DNA of 10,117 nucleotides from DAOVGU01 sp030637775 [NCBI: bacterium] (GTDB taxonomy: Bacteria; Ratteibacteria; UBA8468): the NCBI GenBank assembly GCA_030637775.1, contig DAOWFY010000105.1, positions 1-10,117 on the forward strand, read 5' to 3'. Below are positions 1-6,503 of the stretch, in pieces. The notes beneath the pieces were generated by a model, which saw only the letters and a program-made list of their open reading frames with translations, was not told the DNA's origin and ran no database searches. Every line of letters starts with the position of its first letter. Position 1 is the first letter of the stretch. The translations under genes and the position numbers were made by a program.

Positions 1-2
1 CT

Positions 3-593
3 AGGTCTGATCGAACTATGCCATGTCTTCCCAAAAGTAGTAGATACTACGATAAAAAACATGACCGTTGGTTGGATAATAAAACAAGAGTGATAAATGT
101 ATTTCAGAGACTATTAGGACAGTTAAAAAGGATGCGTTTTGCGTTAGAAAAATTTCAAATATTAACGAGAGAAGATTTAGATTGTGACCCAATACTTGGT
201 GATGCTCGATGTCTTGGTAAATATATCAAGAAAGCAAATATAGTAGTGACCTCACCACCATATTGGAGTGCTCAAAATTATCAAAAACTTCATTTCCTAT
301 CCTTCAATGTACTAAAACTATCCGAACCGGGAAGATTAGAAATAGGCAGAAAACCATTGTCTTACTTAGATGACATAAAAATGGTTATTAAAGAGCTAAG
401 AAAGATTTTGGAGGGGATTTTTGCTATCGTAATTGGCGAATCCAAAGACAATATCCACGAACAGGTAAAGCAGCTAATATTGGAACAGGGAATGAAAGAA
501 GAAGAAACCATTAAAAGAAATATTATTAACCACACCTTTTTTGCAAAATCGGTTCAACAGGAATTTATCTATATATTTAGGAATAGTCCCTAA
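3..593 (+). CDS. DNA methyltransferase, N4-cytosine/N6-adenine type, 5'-truncated by the window edge
   Basis: This is the C-terminal part of an amino-group DNA methyltransferase, which would transfer a methyl group from SAM to adenine N6 or cytosine N4 in a specific DNA sequence. The frame is open from base 3, so the Met at 18 is probably internal and the gene starts outside the window. Counted from that Met, the motif-IV signature TSPPYW sits at residues 78-83, where SPPY is the catalytic pocket. It follows a strand ending in ANIVV, as usual for this fold. The later stretch LEGIFAIVIGES fits the motif-V/VI-like strand seen after SPPY in such enzymes. No FxGxG SAM-binding motif is visible, so it must lie upstream, giving the order motif I then motif IV. 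The gene ends 14 nt before the HKD-nuclease gene, with which it probably forms an operon. Target specificity cannot be read from this part. Confidence 0.8.
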   Translation, partial: RSDRTMPCLPKSSRYYDKKHDRWLDNKTRVINVFQRLLGQLKRMRFALEKFQILTREDLDCDPILGDARCLGKYIKKANIVVTSPPYWSAQNYQKLHFLSFNVLKLSEPGRLEIGRKPLSYLDDIKMVIKELRKILEGIFAIVIGESKDNIHEQVKQLILEQGMKEEETIKRNIINHTFFAKSVQQEFIYIFRNSP

Positions 594-594
594 T

Positions 595-600
595 AAAGGA
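595..600 (+). promoter_or_regulatory. Shine-Dalgarno site of the HKD-nuclease gene
   Basis: AAAGGA lies 7 nt upstream of the ATG at 608. This is a good ribosome-binding site and supports that start. It sits between the methyltransferase stop and the nuclease start, as expected for two genes on one message. Confidence 0.65.
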
Positions 601-607
601 ATAAGCA

Positions 608-2182
608 ATGGCCACTTTCAGCTTAGAACGAAATAGATCATCAGTTGAAAGGGCAATCAAGAATGCTTCGAAATTTATTGATATTGTCTCTTTCCAATTT
701 ACATCACAAGAGATTATAAATCTGTTGATTGCAAAAGCAAAAGAAGGAGTATCAATCAGGATCATTTCCCTTCCAGAGGATAGTTATGGCGAAGTGACCC
801 AACGGAAGCAAATCGAACAACTATATAACTCGCTAATTCGGGAAGGAATTGAGCTTAATCGTTGTATCTGGGAAGTTGGTGTACCTGAATTGACCGAAAC
901 TTCGCTGAGTGGTGTACAAACAGAAGGTGGTGGTAACAAATGGTATTCTCTACATGGCAAATTTGTTGTAACCGACAGAGAAGCGATTGCTACTTCATTA
1001 AATTTTACCGATGAGGCACAGTTGGAGGTTTATCTTTCTTATGACAATATAAAAACGATAGAAACATTTAGAAAGAAATTTGATTTCTTAAAAACACAAT
1101 TTTGCTTCGAAGATTTAGCATCTAGTTTGTTATACAGCAGATTGCCACAGGAATTACAGCAAGAAATAAAAAAACTTTTTGAGCAGTCAGGAAGAATAAA
1201 TGTAAAAGAGTACCCACCTGAATTTTCTCCTGAAAAACAGATCGGACAAGGATTATATCTCTCTCCACTTGAAGGTAGGGCAAGAACTTTTTTTAATCAG
1301 TTAATAAAAGAAGCAAAAGAGTTTATTTACCTTTCTAGTGAACGATTTTTCGATGATGAGGTAGTTAAAGTTTTGCTGAGTAAAGCCTATTTGACAGATA
1401 TTCCAATCAAAATCATGACGAGACACCCAAGGACTGTTAGGCAAAACCCGTCTAAAGCTGAAAAAATGTCTGCTGATTTGATGGCGGCTGGGGTGGAGAT
1501 TATTGTAATCGATGACATCCATGCAAAATTCTGGTTAACTGATAATTGGCTTTGCGTTACCTCGGCTAATTTAGGTAAAATGAATCTTGGATTTCCAAAG
1601 TTAGGAAATTATTGGCGAGCGAACACCGAGACACTATGGTTTGATAATAGCCATAAAATTATAGATGCTGCAAAAAACACTTTAGATTCACTATTTCAAA
1701 CTTCAAAAAGCGGTATCGTAGCTTTATCAGATGTTGGAACCAAAAGCTCGCGAGCCAAAAACCTATTCGCTCTATTTGGTTATAAGAGTAAGAAGGAAGC
1801 TAAGGTTTTAATGGCAAGAATAGAAACGCAGTTTACGATTGAGAATAGACAGAATGTTATCAGAGTTGCCAAATTGTCGGTAAGACTTGCGGAAATAGAA
1901 TCTGTTAACTTCATTACCGAAGAACATGTAATAATGGCAAATATCCTATTTTATTTGCGTGAAAGGAAACATGATCTTAGTGAAATAAAAGAAAAAATGA
2001 TTGGAATAGTTGAGAAAAATAAAATTATTTCTGCCATTGAGAAGTTACAAAAGCATCGCTATATAGCAAAAGAGCAAGAGTATTACACAATAAATATTGA
2101 ACGACTTTTAGTCCGTGAAAGAGAAGAACCTTACCTTTTTGAAAATTCGAGGGAGAAAAGGAAGAAGGACTTTTCTTTTTAG
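608..2182 (+). CDS. Two-HKD phospholipase-D-superfamily protein, putative nuclease, with MCM-like C-terminus
   Basis: This 524-residue protein belongs to the PLD/nuclease superfamily. Two HxKx4D motifs are intact: HGKFVVTD at 116-123, followed by SLN, and HAKFWLTD at 305-312, followed by TSANLG. One chain can therefore form the complete two-HKD active site, which cleaves phosphodiester bonds through a covalent phosphohistidine. There is no signal peptide or membrane segment, so it is cytoplasmic and DNA is the likely substrate. Residues about 385-500 form a helical region followed by a probable winged helix. They read like the AAA-lid plus winged helix at the end of MCM proteins, but no Walker A or B motif is present. 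The position just behind a DNA methyltransferase suggests a restriction or phage-defence role, as in PLD-type restriction enzymes such as BfiI or the PLD subunit (DrmC) of DISARM. The defence role is inferred from context. Confidence 0.85.
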   Translation: MATFSLERNRSSVERAIKNASKFIDIVSFQFTSQEIINLLIAKAKEGVSIRIISLPEDSYGEVTQRKQIEQLYNSLIREGIELNRCIWEVGVPELTETSLSGVQTEGGGNKWYSLHGKFVVTDREAIATSLNFTDEAQLEVYLSYDNIKTIETFRKKFDFLKTQFCFEDLASSLLYSRLPQELQQEIKKLFEQSGRINVKEYPPEFSPEKQIGQGLYLSPLEGRARTFFNQLIKEAKEFIYLSSERFFDDEVVKVLLSKAYLTDIPIKIMTRHPRTVRQNPSKAEKMSADLMAAGVEIIVIDDIHAKFWLTDNWLCVTSANLGKMNLGFPKLGNYWRANTETLWFDNSHKIIDAAKNTLDSLFQTSKSGIVALSDVGTKSSRAKNLFALFGYKSKKEAKVLMARIETQFTIENRQNVIRVAKLSVRLAEIESVNFITEEHVIMANILFYLRERKHDLSEIKEKMIGIVEKNKIISAIEKLQKHRYIAKEQEYYTINIERLLVREREEPYLFENSREKRKKDFSF

Positions 2183-2439
2183 TCTTCGGAAACAATTTCT
2201 TTCTTTTCTTCAGAAGAAGTAGGCACAGCCGAAGGAGGAAAATCTTTCAATTTACCAATCCTCTAAATTTTATTTTGTATTTTTCATTAATAATTTTTAT
2301 ATTATAACAAACCTAAAAACAGAAAGAAAATATTTTGTACAAACCTTTGATAGGCGAGGAACTACTTGAAAGTTATTTTAATTGACGAAGGCAGAGAAAA
2401 AAATTTGTCCCTATTTCCTCAAAATCTGGGGCTGTTAAG
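2183..2439. other. AT-rich intergenic stretch, mostly without recognisable function
   Basis: About 257 nt separate the HKD-nuclease gene from the next small gene. Just after the stop, CTTCGG (2184-2189) can pair with CCGAAG (2229-2234), enclosing a small perfect palindrome TTCTT-CAG-AAGAA. No T-run follows, so this is not a classical terminator. The middle is very AT-rich and holds one weak promoter-like pair, listed separately. On the minus strand a 27-codon open segment (2179-2262) without a start codon is listed as a finding. I see no tRNA or RNA gene. Confidence 0.5.
2275..2303 (+). promoter_or_regulatory. Weak sigma70-like promoter candidate
   Basis: TTGTAT (2275-2280) and TATATT (2298-2303) are separated by 17 bp, about 135 nt upstream of the small gene at 2440. 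The -35 box matches the consensus at only three positions, and the surroundings are so AT-rich that chance is a serious alternative. It is the best promoter-like pair before the cluster that runs into xseA. Confidence 0.2.
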
Positions 2440-2679
2440 ATGGATAACTTGCAAAGGGAGAAAATAAAAGTTAGTGATAAAGTCTCAATAAATTCAAGTG
2501 CCGTAGTCTGTGTTGGGAAATACTACGATTGGGTTACTACGGGTGTTGGTGCAGAAGGCAAGGTTTTGGAGATAGCATATAATGAGACCGATAGAGTAGA
2601 AGAGGTTAAGGTGCGTCTGTCTGGTACAAAACGCTCGTATTGGTTTTATTTAGAAGATTTGACGAGGAAAGGAAAATAG
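2440..2679 (+). CDS. Small hypothetical protein, possibly SH3-like beta barrel
   Basis: This is a 79-residue soluble basic protein I do not recognise. It has no signal peptide, cysteine cluster or membrane segment. After a charged start come short alternating beta-type stretches: KVSINSSAVV, AEGKVLEIAY, EEVKVRLSG and YWFYLEDL. A glycine-rich turn lies in the middle. This is the look of small SH3- or KOW-like barrels with a GKV-type turn, but the resemblance is only by eye. The ATG at 2440 follows GGGG at 2428-2431, a weak ribosome-binding site with an 8-nt gap. The next candidate gene starts 4 nt after its stop, so it appears to be the first gene of a compact cluster leading into xseA. Confidence 0.6.
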   Translation: MDNLQREKIKVSDKVSINSSAVVCVGKYYDWVTTGVGAEGKVLEIAYNETDRVEEVKVRLSGTKRSYWFYLEDLTRKGK

Positions 2680-2683
2680 AAAG

Positions 2684-2821
2684 GTGAGAAATTATAATAC
2701 GAAAAGTTTTTGTTACTACAAGGCAGAGTTTAAAGAAGGGATTGAGGCATTTCCTGCAGAAATACCGTGCCACTTATTAAAGAGAAGATTAACTTTAGAA
2801 GGAACAAATTCCTTTAATTAA
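2684..2821 (+). CDS. Candidate 45-residue small protein, GTG start
   Basis: A GTG at 2684 opens a 45-codon frame ending in TAA at 2819-2821. It begins (M)RNYNTKSFCYYKAEFKEG and ends LEGTNSFN. AAAGGA at 2668-2673 lies 10 nt upstream, a good ribosome-binding site. The frame fills the gap between its neighbours almost exactly, 4 nt after one stop and 6 nt before the next ATG, which matches the packing of this cluster. Composition is mixed, with aromatic and charged residues, and looks protein-like. I recognise no family. It could still be a chance open frame, since its length alone is not convincing. Confidence 0.4.
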   Translation: MRNYNTKSFCYYKAEFKEGIEAFPAEIPCHLLKRRLTLEGTNSFN

Positions 2822-2827
2822 AAACCT

Positions 2828-3529
2828 ATGCAAAATTTAAGAGAAATACTCTGGTATACAATACCTGGAGCTTTAGCAATTGCCCCCTTAATGCTTCTGG
2901 TAATACTTCTAAATAAATTCCCAATACAAAATCTGGGTGCTGGAGCAACTGTGGGACTTTTAATCTTTTTCTCACTTCCCCTCGGTTTTTTACTGAACCA
3001 GATATGGTATCTGTGCTGGAATTACAAAGGTGGCTACGCCAGAAAGGATCGAAAAAACCTGCAATTTATTTTGGAACAACTGGAACTAAAGAAGGAAGAG
3101 AAAAATTTTAAGCTTGCATATCTCATTTGGGACTACTGGATTTATAAAGGAAGCGGGGATAGAGGAATCAAAGAACTTTCTGACAAAGCCCGCGACTATT
3201 GGACGAGCTATCATTCCTGTGGTACCTGTATTATCGCTTTTTTCGTTGGAATTGGGCTAATACTACAAAATTTTCACTCCTTTCCTTACATCCAAAGATT
3301 TGCTTGGTTGCCAGGTTATATAGCTTTAATCTTGATCTTAGAGGCATCAAAACGGCAACTTTGGGATATAGTAAATAAGTGGGAGTTAATGATTGCTGAA
3401 AGTAATATCAGTGATATTCTCATTCTCAATCACGATATTATTGATGCGGCCAGAAAAACAAGAAAAAGACTAGAATCCGAAGAAGAAGAAAAGAAGAAGG
3501 GGAAAACCGAAAAGAAAACCGATAAATGA
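2828..3529 (+). CDS. Hypothetical membrane protein, about four transmembrane helices
   Basis: This 233-residue integral membrane protein of unknown function has hydrophobic helices at roughly 11-28, 36-60, 129-147 and 158-172. A hydrophilic loop of about 65 residues (64-128), rich in Lys, Glu and Trp/Tyr, separates the two helical pairs. The C-terminal tail from about 208 is almost wholly charged (RKRLESEEEEKKKGK and on) and is probably cytoplasmic. No catalytic motif is visible. The ATG at 2828 has no good Shine-Dalgarno sequence. It lies 6 nt after the stop of the candidate 45-residue ORF, so coupling is plausible. xseA begins 4 nt after its stop, so the two are probably co-transcribed, but nothing links the function to exonuclease VII. 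Confidence 0.75.
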   Translation: MQNLREILWYTIPGALAIAPLMLLVILLNKFPIQNLGAGATVGLLIFFSLPLGFLLNQIWYLCWNYKGGYARKDRKNLQFILEQLELKKEEKNFKLAYLIWDYWIYKGSGDRGIKELSDKARDYWTSYHSCGTCIIAFFVGIGLILQNFHSFPYIQRFAWLPGYIALILILEASKRQLWDIVNKWELMIAESNISDILILNHDIIDAARKTRKRLESEEEEKKKGKTEKKTDK

Positions 3530-3533
3530 AAAT

Positions 3534-4760
3534 ATGAATTCTCAAAAACCACATATCTATACCGTTACGGAATTGACCAGAGAGGTTAAGAGGCTTTTGG
3601 AAGAGAAGTTTCCCGCCGTCTGGATTGAGGGAGAGGTCACAAATCTCCGGATTCCTTCCTCCGGTCATATCTACTTTGACCTTAAGGATAAAGAGAGTCT
3701 GATCCATATCGCTCTTTTCAAGCCGCTTGCAACGTATCTTCCATTTAAGTTACAGGATGGGCTGCAAATCCTTCTCTACGGCGGCCTCAGCGTCTATGAG
3801 CGGAGAGGGGAATACCAGATTATCGCCGAAAGAGTGGAGCCAAAAGGTCTTGGTGCCCTACAACTTGCCTTTGAACAATTGAAAAAAAGATTGGAGGCCG
3901 AAGGTCTTTTTGCTCAAGAGCATAAAAAGCCGATTCCCTTCCTTATTCAGCATCTTGCTATTGTTACCTCCCCTACCGGAGCGGCCATCCGGGACATCCT
4001 CAAAGTGATTAACCGACGCAATCCGAAGATGGAGATTCTTATTAATCCGGTGCTCGTTCAGGGGAAGGAGGCAGCACCTCAAATTGTTGGAGCCATTGAA
4101 GAATTAAACAGAATTGGGGGATATGAGGCAATTATCCTTACCCGGGGAGGAGGAAGCCTTGAGGACCTCTGGCCATTTAATGAGGAGATTGTCGCCCGGG
4201 CGATCTACTCTTCTGAAATTCCCATTATCTCTGCTGTGGGCCATGAGATTGACTACACCATCGCTGACTTTACCGCTGACCTTCGCGCTCCTACACCTTC
4301 GGCCGCCGCAGAACTTTGCTCTATCCAGAGGGAGGAACTCTTAGAGAGGGTAGAAAACCTCTCCCATCAACTTCTCTATAATATCAAGAATAGAGTCAAT
4401 TCTCTAAAGGAGCGCTTTGTAAGTCTTTCTGCAAGTTACGGTTTGCAGCGACCAAGGGAATTTATCCAGCAATTCACGCAGAGGATTGATGAACTTTCCG
4501 AGAGAATAAAGAATGCTACTTTTCGTCAGGTCTCACGGATCAAGGAAAGGTTAAAGAATTTAAGCAGCCAACTCAACAATCTTTCCCCTTTAGGAATCTT
4601 AGAGCGTGGCTATTCGGTCACCTTTTCCTATCCGGAAAAAAGAATCATTAAGGATACTAAAGGAATGAAAAAGGGGAATTTAGTAAAAACAAAACTCTGG
4701 AAGGGTAGTCTCCTTTCCGAAGTAAAAGAGGTGAATAGAGATGAAAGAAATGAAATTTGA
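3534..4760 (+). CDS. xseA: Exonuclease VII large (catalytic) subunit
   Basis: XseA and XseB form exonuclease VII, a cytoplasmic enzyme that degrades single-stranded DNA from both ends into acid-soluble oligonucleotides and works in repair and recombination. At 408 residues it is near the family's usual length. Residues 8-100 form the N-terminal OB-fold (IYTVTEL, then WIEGEVTNLRIPSSGHIYFDLKD). The catalytic core follows from about 125, with VTSPTGAAIRD (144-154), TRGGGSLEDLWPFNEE (203-218) and the strongly conserved VGHEIDYTIADFTADLRAPTPSAAAE stretch (235-260). A long coiled region leads to the typical end SPLGILERGYSV (351-362). The start has no close Shine-Dalgarno sequence (the nearest AAGGGG is about 30 nt away), so translation probably couples to the membrane-protein gene, which stops 4 nt before. 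The gene overlaps xseB by 20 nt. Confidence 0.97.
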   Translation: MNSQKPHIYTVTELTREVKRLLEEKFPAVWIEGEVTNLRIPSSGHIYFDLKDKESLIHIALFKPLATYLPFKLQDGLQILLYGGLSVYERRGEYQIIAERVEPKGLGALQLAFEQLKKRLEAEGLFAQEHKKPIPFLIQHLAIVTSPTGAAIRDILKVINRRNPKMEILINPVLVQGKEAAPQIVGAIEELNRIGGYEAIILTRGGGSLEDLWPFNEEIVARAIYSSEIPIISAVGHEIDYTIADFTADLRAPTPSAAAELCSIQREELLERVENLSHQLLYNIKNRVNSLKERFVSLSASYGLQRPREFIQQFTQRIDELSERIKNATFRQVSRIKERLKNLSSQLNNLSPLGILERGYSVTFSYPEKRIIKDTKGMKKGNLVKTKLWKGSLLSEVKEVNRDERNEI

Positions 4761-4974
4761 AAATGCCCTTGCCAAATTGGAAAAGCTCGTGGAGGAATTG
4801 GAGGGGGAAGAGGTCTCCTTAGAAGAGTCTTTAAAGAAGTTCGAGGAAGGGATTAATCTCGTAAGGTTTTGCACCAAGAAATTGGAGGAGGTGGAAAAGA
4901 AAATTGAGATTTTAGTGAAGGAGAAGGAAGGCAAAACCAAGAAAAAACCATTTAGCCCCGATGAAGATAAATAA
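4741..4974 (+). CDS. xseB: Exonuclease VII small subunit
   Basis: This 77-residue subunit binds in several copies to the C-terminal region of XseA and is needed for exonuclease VII activity. It is the standard all-helical hairpin: FENALAKLEKLVEELE, then a short turn with SLEESLKKFEEGINL and a second helix, CTKKLEEVEKKIEIL. A Lys-rich tail follows. Length and motifs are typical of the family. GAGGTGA at 4728-4734, 6 nt before the ATG, is a good ribosome-binding site inside the end of xseA, with which it overlaps by 20 nt. It overlaps the next gene by 14 nt, so xseA, xseB and the prenyl synthase form one translational chain. Confidence 0.95.
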   Translation: MKEMKFENALAKLEKLVEELEGEEVSLEESLKKFEEGINLVRFCTKKLEEVEKKIEILVKEKEGKTKKKPFSPDEDK

Positions 4975-5752
4975 CTACTTAAAAGAAAAAAAATTATTAA
5001 TTGATCAGGCTTTAGACTATTACTTGCCTTCCAGTAAGAAGAGACCAAAGAGTCTCCATCAGGCGATGAGATACAGCATTTTTTCTGGGGGCAAGAGATT
5101 GCGTCCTCTTTTGGTTCTCATCGCTACCGAGATTTGCGCAGGAAAGATCAAAAGAGCAATGCCTCTTGCCTGCGGTCTCGAGATGATTCATACCTATAGT
5201 CTCATTCACGATGACCTCCCGGCTATGGATAATAGCGATTTCCGCCGAGGAAAGAAAAGCTGTCACAAAAGATTTGGAGAGGCAACCGCAATCTTAGCTG
5301 GAGATGCTCTACTCACCCTTGCCTTTGAGATTTTAGCCAGGACGAAGAATCATCAAATTATTACAGAAGTTTCCCAAGCAATTGGCAGTGAAGGAATGGT
5401 TGCCGGCCAGATTGCGGACCTCCAGTATCAGGGAAAGAGCCCAAATAGAAAAATAGTAAGGTATATCCGGGAGCATAAGACCGGCAATCTTATCGCAGTT
5501 TCCTTAAAAACCGGCGGAATTTTGGCCAGAGCAAATGAGAAAAGAATAAAGCATCTTACCGAATTTGGAAAATCTTTTGGTATTACCTTTCAGATTTATG
5601 ATGACCTCAAGGATAGGGAACTAAAAGGAGAAGAAAATATTGCTCTTACCCAGATAGAGACTTTAAAGAAGAGGATGGAGAAGGAAGCTTCCCTTTTAGG
5701 AAAGAAAGGGGAGATATTAAAAGAGTTGACAGATTATATCTTTCGGATATAA
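4961..5752 (+). CDS. ispA: Short-chain prenyl diphosphate synthase (farnesyl/geranylgeranyl diphosphate synthase type)
   Basis: The enzyme condenses IPP with allylic diphosphates to make C15 or C20 chains for quinone, undecaprenyl and other isoprenoids in the cytoplasm. Visible motifs are GGKRLRP (43-49), the first Asp-rich motif DDLPAMD (84-90) with the type-II two-residue insertion, RRGK (95-98), AGDALL (113-118), GMVAGQIADL (145-154), HKTGNLI (172-178) and the second Asp-rich motif YDDLKD (213-218). A Tyr five residues before the first motif fits a short-chain product. At 263 residues it is about 30 shorter than usual. The missing part lies after DDLKD, where the family normally has a GK..GSD....K segment. 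Next to xseA and xseB is a common location for ispA. The ATG lies inside xseB, with no Shine-Dalgarno sequence. No dxs follows. Product length is not certain. Confidence 0.92.
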   Translation: MKINNYLKEKKLLIDQALDYYLPSSKKRPKSLHQAMRYSIFSGGKRLRPLLVLIATEICAGKIKRAMPLACGLEMIHTYSLIHDDLPAMDNSDFRRGKKSCHKRFGEATAILAGDALLTLAFEILARTKNHQIITEVSQAIGSEGMVAGQIADLQYQGKSPNRKIVRYIREHKTGNLIAVSLKTGGILARANEKRIKHLTEFGKSFGITFQIYDDLKDRELKGEENIALTQIETLKKRMEKEASLLGKKGEILKELTDYIFRI

Positions 5753-5753
5753 T
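5726..5753 (+). promoter_or_regulatory. Consensus sigma70 promoter inside the end of ispA
   Basis: TTGACA (5726-5731) and TATAAT (5748-5753) match the sigma70 consensus at all twelve positions with a 16-bp spacer. The expected start of transcription, about 7 nt after TATAAT, falls near 5760-5763, at or just before the ATG (5763) of the ABC ATPase gene. That gene has no Shine-Dalgarno sequence, which fits a leaderless or nearly leaderless message. The boxes also encode the last residues of the prenyl synthase, so chance cannot be excluded from sequence alone. Confidence 0.65.
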
Positions 5754-5762
5754 CATACCCAT

Positions 5763-6503
5763 ATGAGTGCGGTAATTAAGATAGAGAATTTAACCAAGAT
5801 TTATAAATTATCTAAAAGGAGGGAGGTTACAGGGCTACTCAATTTCAACTTAGAGGTTGAAGAAGGGGAAATCTTTGGTCTTCTTGGCCCCAATGGTTCG
5901 GGCAAAACCACACTCTTAAAAATAATGTTGGGACTTATTTCTCCTACAAAGGGAAAGGTGGAAATTTTGGGGAAACGGATGGATAACGTGGAGGTGAAAA
6001 AAGATATCGGTTTCTTGCCAGAAAATCCTTACTATTACGAATATCTTACCGGCTCGGAACTTCTTGATTTCTACGGAGATATTTTTGACCTCCCGGAGAA
6101 TGTAAAGAGGAGACGCTCTCAGGAATTACTCTCCACTGTTGGACTGGCAAAAGTAAAGCATATGGTTCTGAGGAATTACTCTAAAGGAATGCTGGAGAGA
6201 ATTGGTTTAGCCTGCGCCCTTCTCAATAACCCTAAACTTCTTATCCTCGATGAGCCGACAACCGGCTTAGACCCTATTGGAGGAAGGGAAACGAGAGACC
6301 TCCTGTTAGGATTAAAGAAGGAAGGGAAAACAATTCTTCTCTCCAGCCACTTTTTATCCGAGGTAGAAAGAATCTGCGATCGAATTGGGATTCTCGATCA
6401 AGGGAGACTTTTGGCAGTGGGGAGATTGAAGGAACTTCTAAAAGAGAGAAAGGTGGAAACATTTGAGGATCTCTTTATTAAAATAGTCAAGAACAATGTA
6501 TAA
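5763..6503 (+). CDS. ABC transporter ATP-binding protein (ABC-2 exporter type)
   Basis: This 246-residue nucleotide-binding subunit should power export by the membrane partner encoded next. All motifs of a working ATPase are present: Walker A GPNGSGKT (42-49), signature YSKGM (139-143), Walker B LLILDEP (159-165) with catalytic Glu, D-loop GLDP (168-171) and switch His 196 in SSHFLSE. The Q-loop region reads IGFLPENP (82-89), with Glu where many ABC proteins have Gln, as in many ABC-2/NatA-like ATPases. It starts 10 nt after ispA without a Shine-Dalgarno sequence, directly behind a consensus promoter. It overlaps the permease gene by 8 nt. The substrate is unknown; related two-gene systems serve drugs, sodium, polysaccharides or lipids. 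Confidence 0.93.
   Translation: MSAVIKIENLTKIYKLSKRREVTGLLNFNLEVEEGEIFGLLGPNGSGKTTLLKIMLGLISPTKGKVEILGKRMDNVEVKKDIGFLPENPYYYEYLTGSELLDFYGDIFDLPENVKRRRSQELLSTVGLAKVKHMVLRNYSKGMLERIGLACALLNNPKLLILDEPTTGLDPIGGRETRDLLLGLKKEGKTILLSSHFLSEVERICDRIGILDQGRLLAVGRLKELLKERKVETFEDLFIKIVKNNV

Noticed and set aside
2799-2814. AAGGAA-CAAA-TTCCTT hairpin as a terminator before the membrane-protein gene
   Set aside because: A six-bp AT-rich stem without a T-run is too weak, and it lies inside a plausible small coding frame.
4680-5048. Minus-strand open frame of 122 codons across xseB
   Set aside because: It is Ser/Phe/Leu-rich, as expected from the complement of Lys/Glu-rich xseB codons, and it opposes two well-identified genes.
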